64,000 nt of DNA, taken from Caballeronia peredens (GTDB lineage Bacteria > Pseudomonadota > Gammaproteobacteria > Burkholderiales > Burkholderiaceae). The position numbers and the translations under genes were made by a program. Positions 43,141 to 51,757 of this stretch are shown in pieces (position 1 is the first letter of the stretch; every line of letters starts with the position of its first letter). The stretch is from contig FCOH02000027.1 in assembly GCA_001544595.2 (NCBI GenBank), positions 1 through 64,000 of the forward strand, in the 5' to 3' direction. A model generated the notes under the pieces. The model worked only from the letters and a program-made list of their open reading frames with translations. It was not told where the DNA came from and did not search any database.

Positions 43141-44278
43141 ACTCACTTCATCCCGTCTGACGCTCGGGCGCGCGCAAGGCAGTTCCGGCGCCGCCATCGA
43201 AGCGCGCTTTCTCGTCGAACAGGGCGGCTTCACGCTCGATCTCGATCTCACGCTGCCCGGGCGCGGCGTCACCGCGATCTTCGGCCATTCCGGTTCCGGC
43301 AAGACCACGCTGCTGCGCTGCCTCGCGGGACTCGCGCGGCCGCGCAACGGACGGCTCGTCGTCAACGGCGAAGTCTGGCTCGATACCGAACGCCGCATCT
43401 TTCTGCCGACGCACAAGCGTCCGCTCGGCTATGTCTTTCAGGAAGCGAGCCTTTTCCCGCACTTGAGCGTGACGAAGAACCTGCGTTTCGGGCTCGATCG
43501 CGTGCGTCCGGCCGAGCGGCGCGTCGAGCTGATGCAGGCGGCGGAGCTGCTCGGCATCGGGCATCTGCTCGAACGCATGCCGTCGGGGCTGTCGGGCGGC
43601 GAGCGGCAGCGCGTGGGCATCGCGCGGGCATTGCTGACGAGCCCGCGTCTGCTGCTGCTCGACGAACCGCTCGCCTCGCTCGATCAGAAGCGCAAGCTCG
43701 AAATCCTGCCGTATCTCGAACGTCTGCACGACGAACTCGACATCCCGATGCTCTACGTGAGCCATGCGCCGGAAGAAGTCGCGCGCCTGGCCGATCATCT
43801 CGTGCTGCTCGAAGCCGGCCGCGCGAGCGCGAGCGGCCCGATCTCCGATACGCTCGCGCGCCTCGACCTGCCGCTCGCGCTCACCGACGATGCATCGGTC
43901 GTGTTCGATGGCGTCGTCGACGGATACGACAGCGCTTACGGCCTGCTCACGCTCGGGTTGCCGGGTTCGCACGCGAAGCTGACCGTCGTGCACGCGCCGC
44001 TGCCGGAAGGCAAAACGATGCGCGTCACCGTGAAAGCGCGCGACGTGAGTCTCGTCACCGGCACGCATGAACAGGAACGCAGCAGCGTGCTCAACGTGCT
44101 GCCCGCGACGGTCGTCGGCATTGCGGACGACAGCAATCCGTCGCAGGCCGTCGTGCGGCTCGACGTCGACGGCTCGCCGCTGCTCGCGCGCGTGACGCGC
44201 TATTCGCTGGACCGGCTGGGTATCGTCGAAGGCATGCAGTTGCGTGCGCAGGTGAAGGCGGTGTCGCTGCTCGCCTGA
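43133..44278 (+). CDS. modC: Molybdate ABC transporter ATP-binding protein
   Basis: This 381-residue protein has Walker [14 protein letters not shown] (about 52-64), signature [16 protein letters not shown] (about 145-160) and Walker [13 protein letters not shown]. The C-terminal third (about 300-378) is a TOBE domain ([16 protein letters not shown]) that binds oxyanion and adjusts activity. Together with ModA and ModB it completes the importer. Confidence 0.96.
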   Translation: MSELTSSRLTLGRAQGSSGAAIEARFLVEQGGFTLDLDLTLPGRGVTAIFGHSGSGKTTLLRCLAGLARPRNGRLVVNGEVWLDTERRIFLPTHKRPLGYVFQEASLFPHLSVTKNLRFGLDRVRPAERRVELMQAAELLGIGHLLERMPSGLSGGERQRVGIARALLTSPRLLLLDEPLASLDQKRKLEILPYLERLHDELDIPMLYVSHAPEEVARLADHLVLLEAGRASASGPISDTLARLDLPLALTDDASVVFDGVVDGYDSAYGLLTLGLPGSHAKLTVVHAPLPEGKTMRVTVKARDVSLVTGTHEQERSSVLNVLPATVVGIADDSNPSQAVVRLDVDGSPLLARVTRYSLDRLGIVEGMQLRAQVKAVSLLA

Positions 44279-44315
44279 GCGCGGCTCACGTGCGCTCACG
44301 TGCGCTCAGGGCAGC

Positions 44316-44894
44316 TCAGCGCGCCTTCAACGCGGCGTATTGCAGCAACATGATGGTCTTGCCGTCCATGATTTCCCCGCGCTCGATCATCTCCAGCGCG
44401 GTGTGCAGCGGCACATCGATCGTCTCGATTTCCTCGCCCTCTTCCGCGATGCCGCCGCCATCCGACACGCGCATGGAACGGTCGTATTCGCCGAGATAGA
44501 AATAGAGCTTTTCCGTCACGGAACCCGGGCTCATGAAGGCTTCGAAGACCTTCTCGACGTGCTCCACGCGATAGCCCGTTTCCTCCTCGACTTCCGCGCG
44601 GATACGCTCTTCCGGCGATGCGTCGTCGAGCAGGCCGCCCGGCGCCTCGATCAGCATGCCGTCGTGTCCGTTGACGAACGCAGGCATGCGGAACTGCCGC
44701 GTCAACAGGACGTTGCCGCTCTTGCGGTCGTGTAGAAGAATCGTGGCGCCGTTGCCGCGATCGTAGGTCTCGCGGCTCTGACGCTGCCAGGCGCCATCGC
44801 GGCGCAGAAAATCGAACGTCACTTTTCTGAGCACGTACCAGTCGTCCGAAAGGACAGTCGTATCGAGGATGCGGACGCGGTCTTTGGTATGCAT
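44316..44894 (-). CDS. NUDIX hydrolase (GDP-mannose pyrophosphatase NudK-like)
   Basis: The gene encodes 192 residues from ATG 44894, the length of NudK. The Nudix box is GLLDDASPEERIRAEVEEETGY (core EERIRAEVEEETGY, about 95-108). The catalytic glutamates of EVEEE are present, although the box departs from the consensus at two positions. The family cleaves GDP-sugars or other nucleoside diphosphate derivatives. It is divergent from the DeoR regulator and convergent with modC. Confidence 0.88.
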   Translation of the reverse strand: MHTKDRVRILDTTVLSDDWYVLRKVTFDFLRRDGAWQRQSRETYDRGNGATILLHDRKSGNVLLTRQFRMPAFVNGHDGMLIEAPGGLLDDASPEERIRAEVEEETGYRVEHVEKVFEAFMSPGSVTEKLYFYLGEYDRSMRVSDGGGIAEEGEEIETIDVPLHTALEMIERGEIMDGKTIMLLQYAALKAR

Positions 44895-44930
44895 GGATTC
44901 TCTCGTTCGATATTCGCTGAACTCATGGTA

Positions 44931-44969
44931 TCGTGCATATTCGTGCAATATCAAGAAAATTCGTGCAAA
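44931..44969. promoter_or_regulatory. Phased direct repeats between NUDIX and DeoR genes
   Basis: TCGTGCA occurs at 44931, 44941 and 44961, spaced ten and twenty bases, directly before the DeoR start at 44972. One-turn spacing suggests cooperative binding of the DeoR protein and autoregulation. Confidence 0.55.
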
Positions 44970-44971
44970 CC

Positions 44972-45727
44972 ATGTTGACCAGCCAGCGCAAGAAAGCGAT
45001 TCTCGACGCCCTCAAACGCGACGGACAAGTCCTCGCCACCGAACTCAGCGCGAGCTTCGGCGTGTCGGAAGACACGGTGCGGCGCGACTTGCGCGAACTC
45101 GCCGCCGAAGGACTGCTGCAACGCGTGCACGGCGGCGCGCTGCCCGCATCGCCGGCGCTCGCGCCGTTTGCGCGGCGGCAGGAAATGGAATCCGACGCCA
45201 AGCGGCGCATCGCGCGGCGGGCGGCGGACATGATCGCGCCGGGCCAGGTGGCGATCATCGATGGCGGCACCACGTCCGCGCTGCTCGTGCGCCAGCTTCC
45301 CGAGAGCTTGCGCGCGACCATCGTCACGCATAGTCCGAGCGTCGCGGTGGCGCTCGCCGAGCATGCCTCGCTGGAAGTCGTGCTGATCGGCGGCAAGCTC
45401 TACAAGCATTCGATCGTCACGGTGGGCGCGGCCGCCGTCGAAGCCATGTCGCACATCCACGCCGATATCTATTTCATGGGCGTCACCGGCGTGCACCCGA
45501 CGGCCGGTCTCACCACCGGCGATTTCGAGGAAGCGCACATCAAGCGGGCGCTGGCGGCGCGTGCGGCGGAAACCGTCGTGCTCGCGTCGGCGGCGAAGCT
45601 CAACGCGGCGTCGGCGTACCGGATCGGCGGCATCGAACTGGCGCAGACGATCATCGTCGAGGATTCGACCGACGCGAAACTCATCGAACCGGTCGAACAG
45701 GCCGGAATCACCGTACTCCGAGCCTAG
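44972..45727 (+). CDS. DeoR-family transcriptional regulator
   Basis: The gene encodes 251 residues from ATG 44972. The helix-turn-helix is at about 18-40 (LATELSASFGVSEDTVRRDL), and a sugar-phosphate sensor domain follows (about 75-245: MIAPGQVAIIDGGTTSALLV, IGGKLYKHSIVTVG, YFMGVTGVHP). Such regulators respond to phosphosugars. The TCGTGCA repeats ahead of its start are probable sites, shared with the divergent NUDIX hydrolase, which might be its target. Confidence 0.93.
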   Translation: MLTSQRKKAILDALKRDGQVLATELSASFGVSEDTVRRDLRELAAEGLLQRVHGGALPASPALAPFARRQEMESDAKRRIARRAADMIAPGQVAIIDGGTTSALLVRQLPESLRATIVTHSPSVAVALAEHASLEVVLIGGKLYKHSIVTVGAAAVEAMSHIHADIYFMGVTGVHPTAGLTTGDFEEAHIKRALAARAAETVVLASAAKLNAASAYRIGGIELAQTIIVEDSTDAKLIEPVEQAGITVLRA

Positions 45728-45902
45728 ATTCGCGACACTTTGTTACCGGGTAACGCGCCGAAAAAAACCGCCGGCCTCGTGTAATTGATATTCCACCGGA
45801 ACTGGAATAGCGTTGAAAGATGCGCCACGGCCGGTCAACAGCGGAGGTCGGTTTTCCGTTATAGGCATCGACTCAGCGAACAATTTTTTTCTGGAGAACG
45901 TC

Positions 45903-46250
45903 GTGAATCGCCTGAAGGCTTTAGTCGCGCTGTCGCTGATTGCGAGTGCGGGCGTCGCCGCCAATGCCTGCGCGTGGTCCCGCGTCGGCGTGTGGGTCGG
46001 CGGGCCGGTCTATTACCCGTATCCGGTCGCGCCGGTGCCCTATTACTACTATCCGCCGCCGCCCGTCGTCGTTGCGCCGCAGGCGCCGGTCACGTATGTC
46101 GAGCAAGGCCAGCCCGCGACCGTCAGCCCCGGTCAGCCCGACGGCAACTGGTATTACTGCGACGCGTCGCGCGCGTATTACCCGTATGTGAGGACGTGCC
46201 CGGCCGGCTGGCGACCGGTTCCGGCACAGCCGCCGCCGCCATCGAATTGA
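45903..46250 (+). CDS. Small secreted Pro/Tyr-rich protein
   Basis: The gene encodes 115 residues from a GTG at 45903, with GGAGAACG ahead. A signal peptide of about 22 residues (ends ANAC or near) is followed by a region rich in Pro and Tyr (PYPVAPVPYYYYPPPPVVV). The C-terminal motif YYCDASRAYYPYVRTCPAGW has two Cys and recurs in small surface proteins of this family as I recall. It is likely periplasmic or surface-associated. Function unknown. Confidence 0.8.
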   Translation: MNRLKALVALSLIASAGVAANACAWSRVGVWVGGPVYYPYPVAPVPYYYYPPPPVVVAPQAPVTYVEQGQPATVSPGQPDGNWYYCDASRAYYPYVRTCPAGWRPVPAQPPPPSN

Positions 46251-46299
46251 ACAGCCGGTCACCCGAAAAACCGAACATGAAGCGAATTTGCACCAGATC

Positions 46300-46824
46300 A
46301 TGAACTACTCAAGGCTCGCCCTGCTTCTCGCGGCGCTTGGTCTTTCCGCCTGCACCGTGATGCCCACCGGCCCCAGCGTGATGGCGTTGCCCGGCACCGG
46401 CAAGACGTTCGACCAGTTCCGCGCCGACGACGGCAACTGCCGTCAATACGCCAATCAGCAAGTCGGCGGCGTCGACGCCAACACGGCCGCGACCAATAGC
46501 GCGGTCGGCAGCGCCGTGGTCGGCACCGCGCTCGGCGCGGCGGCGGGCGCGGCGTTCGGCGGCGGTTCGGGCGCGGCCATCGGCGCGGGTGCGGGTCTTC
46601 TGACCGGCAGCGCGTTCGGCGTCGGCGCGGCGCAGACGTCCGGCTACAACGTGCAGCAGCGTTACGACTACGCGTATCTGCAATGCATGTACGCATCGGG
46701 CGATCGCGTGCCGGTGCGCGGCGTGCGCACGATACAGCAGCAGCAGCCGAGCGGCACGTACTACGGCGCGCCGCCGCCTCCGCCGCCCGGCATGCCGCCG
46801 CCTCCTCCGCCGCCGTCGAGCTAA
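46300..46824 (+). CDS. Glycine-zipper lipoprotein with polyproline tail
   Basis: The gene encodes 174 residues from ATG 46300. The lipobox is LSAC, with Cys near residue 18. Glycine-zipper repeats (about 65-110: GSAVVGTALGAAAGAAFGG, GAAIGAGAGLLTGSAFG) are followed by RYDYAYLQCMYASG and a tail of almost only proline. It sits in the outer membrane or its inner face and resembles stress-induced YMGG-type proteins. It is 49 bases after the Pro/Tyr-rich gene and probably in the same unit. Confidence 0.82.
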   Translation: MNYSRLALLLAALGLSACTVMPTGPSVMALPGTGKTFDQFRADDGNCRQYANQQVGGVDANTAATNSAVGSAVVGTALGAAAGAAFGGGSGAAIGAGAGLLTGSAFGVGAAQTSGYNVQQRYDYAYLQCMYASGDRVPVRGVRTIQQQQPSGTYYGAPPPPPPGMPPPPPPPSS

Positions 46825-46829
46825 AGCAT

Positions 46830-47660
46830 TCAGCGGCGCCTGCGCCAGCTATCGTCGGCCAGGCGCACGGGCACGGCGGGCACCATGGCCGGCGCCACGA
46901 CAAGTCCCGTCACCCAGCCGATATAGAACCGCAAATCGGTCCAGAACTCCGCGCGTTCGTAGATGCGGAACGCCTGTACGTGCGCGAGCCATAACACGAC
47001 TTGCACCGCGCCCGTGAGCGCGAGCCACGCGAGCGCGATCACGCCGGTCGCGCGGGCGCAGCGCAGAAAGGTGGATTCATCCCACTGCTCGCGCACGATG
47101 ATGCATCCCGCGATCAGCACGAAAAGCGCCGGAATCGCGCTCGTCACGAGTACGTGCGCGCTCCACTGAAACATCACGCCGACCAGATACGTGACGATGA
47201 CCGCGAGCGCCGCCACCGGCCACGCGATCCACGACGGCCCGCGCGCGGCCATCCACGCAATCGTGATGAAAAACGGCGTCACCGCCCATTGCAGCGCCTG
47301 CGCGACGGCTTTCGCCAGATTTTCGCCGGCGTGTTCGTTGGAATGGCTCGCCGCGATATACACGGTGATCGCCTCATGCACGCACACCGCGACGATCGCG
47401 AAGCTCAGCGCCTCGCACGCGGCGAACGCGGGGGATTTCTGCGGGTGCTCGGGCGCGTCGCCGAGACTGCGCAGCCGCTCGAGCACGGGTTCGACGAAGA
47501 ACGCGAGAATCGCGCCGATCAGGAGCGCGGCGGCTGCATCGGTCAGGGAAAAATGGCCGAAGAGCGAAAACAGTCCTTGCCACAGAAATTCGGGCGAGGC
47601 GGCGCAGATGGCCACCCATAGCGCGAAGAAGAACCCGTTCGAAGCACGTCTGAGCGGCAT
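46830..47660 (-). CDS. Multi-spanning membrane protein of unknown function
   Basis: The gene encodes 276 residues from ATG 47660, with GAGG ahead. About seven hydrophobic helices are visible (FFFALWVAICAASPEFLWQG, AAALLIGAILAFFVEPVLERL, WIAWPVAALAVIVTYLVGVM and others). No recognised domain. The HEAITVYIAASHSNEHA segment has several His that could bind metal, but this is speculative. It follows the lipoate-ligase-like gene by 17 bases, so the pair is likely an operon. Confidence 0.75.
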   Translation of the reverse strand: MPLRRASNGFFFALWVAICAASPEFLWQGLFSLFGHFSLTDAAAALLIGAILAFFVEPVLERLRSLGDAPEHPQKSPAFAACEALSFAIVAVCVHEAITVYIAASHSNEHAGENLAKAVAQALQWAVTPFFITIAWMAARGPSWIAWPVAALAVIVTYLVGVMFQWSAHVLVTSAIPALFVLIAGCIIVREQWDESTFLRCARATGVIALAWLALTGAVQVVLWLAHVQAFRIYERAEFWTDLRFYIGWVTGLVVAPAMVPAVPVRLADDSWRRRR

Positions 47661-47677
47661 GGCCACCTCGATGCGTC

Positions 47678-48442
47678 TTATTGCTCTGCCTGTTGGCCGG
47701 GAACGGAAGCTTCCTTCACGCGTTCGACGAGCGCCGCGCGCACACGATCGCGCAAGTCGGCGGGAATCGAGAAACATTCGTAGGCAAGCGCCTGCGCAAC
47801 GGTCACGATTTTCATTTCTTCATAGCGACGTCCGCTGCCGATCATCGCTTCGAACGCATTGGCGCGTTCGTTGATTTCGATGGGATCGGCATCGACGAGC
47901 AAGACCGCGTGCGCGAGCACGGCGTAGAGCGGCTGGGCCGCGTCGTCGTGGGGTACGCGCCGCCAATATTGCGCCGTGCCCGCGATCTTGCGCGCTTCTC
48001 CGCCCGGACCCCACGCGAGATTGAAACGGCCGTCGCAGAAAGAGCCTTCGACGGCCTGCCAGTGCGTCAGCACGCCGAGCGTGTTGAGCGCATCCGCGAC
48101 GATCTTGCACAGGTGTTCGTAGACGCCTTCCGAAAGCGCGCCCATCGGCGCACGCACCGGATACGCGAGACTCAGATTGAGAATGCCCGGTCCTTGCGGC
48201 ACGAGCCCGCCGCCCGACAGACGCAGCCACACCGGACAGCCACGCCGGGCAAAAGCGTCGCGGGCATCGGCGAGCGGCGCGTAACGCTGGTAGCTGCGCG
48301 GCACGATCAGCGACGCGGGCGCGTCCCAGATGTGCGCGACGGCGTGTCCCGCGGCCGCGCGCGCGAGTAGCGCTTCTTCGGCTTTCAGCGGATCGTGAGG
48401 ATCGCCGGGAAGCGAAGCGGAATCGATCAGTTCGAAGGACAT
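47678..48442 (-). CDS. Lipoate-protein ligase A-like / biotin-lipoate ligase fold
   Basis: The gene encodes 254 residues from ATG 48442; a longer form starting at 48478 is possible. The LplA/LipB fold is recognisable: VWLRLSGGGLVPQGPGILNLSLAY (core RLSGGGLVPQGPG, about 70-85) corresponds to the conserved RRxxGGGxVxHxxGxxN site, and WGPGGEARKIAGTAQYWRR supplies the catalytic Lys region. It should attach lipoate or octanoate to a carrier lysine. It is encoded next to acoC, whose product has a lipoyl domain, so AcoC is its likely target. A terminator lies between them. Confidence 0.85.
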   Translation of the reverse strand: MSFELIDSASLPGDPHDPLKAEEALLARAAAGHAVAHIWDAPASLIVPRSYQRYAPLADARDAFARRGCPVWLRLSGGGLVPQGPGILNLSLAYPVRAPMGALSEGVYEHLCKIVADALNTLGVLTHWQAVEGSFCDGRFNLAWGPGGEARKIAGTAQYWRRVPHDDAAQPLYAVLAHAVLLVDADPIEINERANAFEAMIGSGRRYEEMKIVTVAQALAYECFSIPADLRDRVRAALVERVKEASVPGQQAEQ

Positions 48443-48503
48443 GGAATCGATATCGGAGCGCGTCGCGAGCGACGCCATCCCGGCATGGTAGCGAATAACC
48501 GGG

Positions 48504-48544
48504 AAAAACGAGCGCGCCCCGTCGACAGCCTTGTCCGACGGGGC
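48504..48544 (-). terminator. Probable terminator after acoC
   Basis: Arms GCCCCGTCG (48516-48524) and CGACGGGGC (48536-48544) with an 11-base loop. Read on the minus strand, a run of five T follows after seven bases. It separates the aco operon from the lipoate-ligase-like gene. Confidence 0.6.
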
Positions 48545-48561
48545 ACGCGTTCATGGCACGA

Positions 48562-49692
48562 TCATGCGCCTCTGCCGCCGATGTGCTCCTTCAGCAGGTT
48601 GTTGACGTCGTTCGCCTTCTCCATCTGGCTCATGTGGCCGGCGTCGTCGAACACGCGCACCGTGGCGCCCTCCGGCGCATTTTTCGCGTGCGCGGCGGGA
48701 ATGATCTGGTCCTTTGCGCCCCAGATCACCAGCACCGGTTTGCCCGACGCAGCCAGACCGCCACCCGGCTGCGCGCTTTGCCTGCCGCCGGCGAACAGTC
48801 CGCCGTTCAGCGCGCTCAGCGCCTCGCTCACGCCGTCGAGCCGTTTGTACTTAAGCAGATCGTCGAGCATCTGGCGGCTCACCAGTTCCGGATTCGCGAA
48901 CAGCAATTCGACGACAGGCTTCAACTCGCGGCGCGACTCGGCGGTCACGAAGCCTTCGGTGTACGCGTTGTTCACTTCGTCGCCGAGCCCGGCGGGCGAA
49001 ATCAGCGCCACCGACTGCACCCGGTCCGGCTGATCGACGGCCAGTTGCGCCGCGATGCCGCCGCCCATCGAATGCCCGACGAGATGCGCCTTTTCAAGCT
49101 GCACCGCATCCATGAACTTCGCGACGAAGCCCGCAAGATCCGCCAGCGTCGTTCCCGGCACTTTCGGCGTGGACTGACCGTGGCCCGGCAGATCGAGCGC
49201 GAACACGCGATGCTTCTCGGCGAGCGCATCGAGATTGAAGAGCCAGTTGTCGAGATCGCCGCCGAAGCCGTGGATGAACAGCACGGCGGCCCGGCTCGCG
49301 TCATCGCCGCCGCGCGCGGCGTAGCGCACGCGGATGCCGTCGACATCGACGAAGTGATACGCCGACGCCGCTTCGTCGCCCTCGCCTTCTTCATCGGGCG
49401 GCGTTTCGTACGAGGAGACGTACGCGTCGATATCGGCATCGCTCACGTCGGAGGGCGCGAGCACGCCGAGCAGCGCCTTCACCGGCAGCGTATCGCCCGC
49501 CGACGCGACCCTGCGCCGCAGCAAGCCGGCGTCGGGCGCCTCGACGGCGTTGGCGATCTTGTCGGTTTCGACATCGAGAATCGGCATGCCGACGGTGATC
49601 TCCGTGCCCTCCTCCACGAGCCATTCGTTGACCGTGCCTTCCTTCATCGACAAGCCCCATTTGGGCATCACGATCGGTGTGATTGCGGACAT
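48562..49692 (-). CDS. acoC: Acetoin dehydrogenase E2 component (lipoyl acyltransferase)
   Basis: In this 376-residue protein the N-terminal lipoyl domain (1-80) carries the lipoylated Lys45 in DVETDKIANAV. The C-terminal part (about 125-370) is an alpha/beta-hydrolase fold with nucleophile LVGHSMGGG, GPGHGQS-like DLPGHGQS, and the final His region FDDAGHMSQME. That fusion is the hallmark of AcoC. It moves acetyl from acetoin cleavage onto CoA. Its start overlaps the acoB stop by one base. Confidence 0.95.
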   Translation of the reverse strand: MSAITPIVMPKWGLSMKEGTVNEWLVEEGTEITVGMPILDVETDKIANAVEAPDAGLLRRRVASAGDTLPVKALLGVLAPSDVSDADIDAYVSSYETPPDEEGEGDEAASAYHFVDVDGIRVRYAARGGDDASRAAVLFIHGFGGDLDNWLFNLDALAEKHRVFALDLPGHGQSTPKVPGTTLADLAGFVAKFMDAVQLEKAHLVGHSMGGGIAAQLAVDQPDRVQSVALISPAGLGDEVNNAYTEGFVTAESRRELKPVVELLFANPELVSRQMLDDLLKYKRLDGVSEALSALNGGLFAGGRQSAQPGGGLAASGKPVLVIWGAKDQIIPAAHAKNAPEGATVRVFDDAGHMSQMEKANDVNNLLKEHIGGRGA

Positions 49693-50708
49693 CAGTGCTT
49701 TCCTCCCTTCATGGTTTTTCGTGCGGCGTCGGCGATCTGCGCCGCGCTCGGAATGTAGAGATCTTCGAGCGTCGGCGAGAACGGCACCGGCGTATGCGGC
49801 GCCGTCACCATTTCGATGCCGGCCTTGAGCGCGCCGAACGCCTGCTGCGCGACTTGCGCGGAAATATCCGTGGCGATGTTGCAGCGCGGATGCGCCTCAT
49901 CGACGACGACGAGCCGCCCCGTCTTCTCGACCGTTTCCAGCACGGTGTCGATATCGAGCGGCGAGAGCGTGCGCAGATCGACGACTTCCGCTTCGACGCC
50001 TTCCTTCGCGAGCGTCGCCGCCGCTTCGAGCGCGCGATGCACCATCAGGCCGTACGTGACGATCGAGACGTCACGGCCGTCGCGCACGATGTTCGCCTCG
50101 CCGAACGGAATCGCATACGAGTTCTCCGGCACTTCGCCTTCGAAGCCGTAAAGGTTCTTGTGCTCGCAGAAGATGACCGGATCGTTGTCGCGGATCGCCT
50201 GGATCAGCAGACCTTTGGTGTCGTAAGGCGTCGACGGGCACACGACCTTCAGGCCGGGAATGTGCGTGAAGAGCGGCGTGAGCATCTGGCTGTGCTGGGC
50301 CGCCGCACGGAAACCCGCTCCGACCATCGCGCGAATCACGACGGGCGTCTCCGCCTTGCCGCCGAACATGTAGCGGAATTTGGCAGCCTGATTGAAGATC
50401 TGGTCGAAACACACGCCCATGAAGTCGATGAACATCAGTTCCGCGATCGGGCGCATGCCGCACGCCGCCGCGCCGATCGCCGCACCGATATACGCCGATT
50501 CGGACAGCGGCGTGTCGAGCAATCTGTCGCCGTGCTTCGCGTACAGTCCTTTTGTCACGCCGAGCACGCCGCCCCACGCGTCTTTCTCGCCGTCCGCGCC
50601 TGCGCCGCCGACGATATCTTCACCCAGCACGATCACGCTCGGATCGCGCGTCATTTCCTGATCGATGGCTTCGTTGATCGCCATCTTCATGCTCAGTTTG
50701 CGGGCCAT
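49692..50708 (-). CDS. acoB: Acetoin dehydrogenase E1 beta subunit
   Basis: This 338-residue protein is of the transketolase-like beta type. GEDIVGGAGADGEKDAWGG (about 30-48) and the C-terminal domain PLSPLDIDTVLETVEKTGRLVVVDEAHP-like region (here TLSPLDIDTV and RLVVVDEAHPRCN) fit. It pairs with AcoA to make the thiamine-diphosphate E1 enzyme. The ribosome site is AGGAGACAA, complementary to the candidate small RNA at 37321. Confidence 0.96.
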   Translation of the reverse strand: MARKLSMKMAINEAIDQEMTRDPSVIVLGEDIVGGAGADGEKDAWGGVLGVTKGLYAKHGDRLLDTPLSESAYIGAAIGAAACGMRPIAELMFIDFMGVCFDQIFNQAAKFRYMFGGKAETPVVIRAMVGAGFRAAAQHSQMLTPLFTHIPGLKVVCPSTPYDTKGLLIQAIRDNDPVIFCEHKNLYGFEGEVPENSYAIPFGEANIVRDGRDVSIVTYGLMVHRALEAAATLAKEGVEAEVVDLRTLSPLDIDTVLETVEKTGRLVVVDEAHPRCNIATDISAQVAQQAFGALKAGIEMVTAPHTPVPFSPTLEDLYIPSAAQIADAARKTMKGGKH

Positions 50709-50737
50709 GGTTTTGTCTCCTGTTCGTTATCGGCGAT

Positions 50738-51733
50738 TCAATATTTGACGTAGACGTCGGTGAGCAGATCGGCGGCACTCGGCAGCGGCGCGTCCTTCGC
50801 TTCCTGCACCGCGTGGTCGATGAGCGCCGCGACTTCCTTGTCGATCGCATCGAGTTCGGCCGGAGAGATGACGTCCGCCTGCGTGACCGCGTTCGCGAAC
50901 TTCTTCAGGCAGTCCTTGTTCGAGCGGATGTCGTCGAGTTCGCCCGCCGCGCGATACGTCTGCGCATCGCCTTCGAAATGGCCGTAGAAGCGGATCATCT
51001 TGCATTCGAGCAGCGCCGGGCCGCCGCCTTCGCGCGCGCGTCTGATCACTTCGCCCGCCGCTTCGTACACCGCGAAGAAATCGGTGCCGTCGACGGTCAC
51101 GCCGGGAATGCCGAAGCCCGCCGCGCGATCGACGTAGCTATCCACCGCCGTGCCGTAATCGCGCGCCGTCGATTCCGCGTAGCCGTTGTTCTCGATCACG
51201 AAGATCACCGGCAGATTCCACACGGCCGCGAGGTTCAGGCTTTCCAGAAACGTGCCCTGATTCGACGCGCCATCGCCCGCGAACGTGATGCCGACTTCGC
51301 CCTTGCCGCGGAACTTCGCCGCGAGCGCCGCGCCGCAGATCAGCGGCGCGCCCGCGCCGAGAATGCCGTTCGCGCCCATCATCCCTTTGGACAAGTCCGC
51401 GATATGCATCGAGCCGCCCTTGCCGTTGCACGAGCCGCCTTTCTTGCCGTAGATCTCTTTCATCATCGCGACCGGATCGACGCCTTTCGCGATGCAGTGT
51501 CCGTGTCCGCGATGCGTGCTCGCGATCCGGTCGCCGTCGTTCAGATGGCTCATGATGCCGACGCCCGCCGCCTCCTCGCCCGCGTACAGATGCACGAAGC
51601 CGGGAATGTCGCCGCGGCCGAAATCGACGTGCAGGCGCTCCTCGAAATCGCGGATCGTGCGCATCTGGCGATAGGCGCCCAGCAGTTCTTCCTTCGAGAG
51701 CGGCAAGCCGCCCGCATGCTGCGTTGCTGTCAT
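50738..51733 (-). CDS. acoA: Acetoin dehydrogenase E1 alpha subunit
   Basis: This 331-residue thiamine-diphosphate-binding subunit has the cofactor motif GDGASNQGTFLESLNLAAVWNLPVIFVIENN (core GDGASNQGTF, about 155-165) and THRGHGHCIAKGVD with catalytic His. It decarboxylates or cleaves acetoin with AcoB. It lies 30 bases before acoB. The ribosome site is AAGGAGACAGAG. Confidence 0.96.
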   Translation of the reverse strand: MTATQHAGGLPLSKEELLGAYRQMRTIRDFEERLHVDFGRGDIPGFVHLYAGEEAAGVGIMSHLNDGDRIASTHRGHGHCIAKGVDPVAMMKEIYGKKGGSCNGKGGSMHIADLSKGMMGANGILGAGAPLICGAALAAKFRGKGEVGITFAGDGASNQGTFLESLNLAAVWNLPVIFVIENNGYAESTARDYGTAVDSYVDRAAGFGIPGVTVDGTDFFAVYEAAGEVIRRAREGGGPALLECKMIRFYGHFEGDAQTYRAAGELDDIRSNKDCLKKFANAVTQADVISPAELDAIDKEVAALIDHAVQEAKDAPLPSAADLLTDVYVKY

Positions 51734-51757
51734 CTCTGTCTCCTTCGTTGGGTTGGT

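Noticed and set aside
44285-44304. Two copies of CTCACGTGCG after modC
   Set aside because: Only two short copies in a 37-base gap; more likely slippage than a regulatory site.
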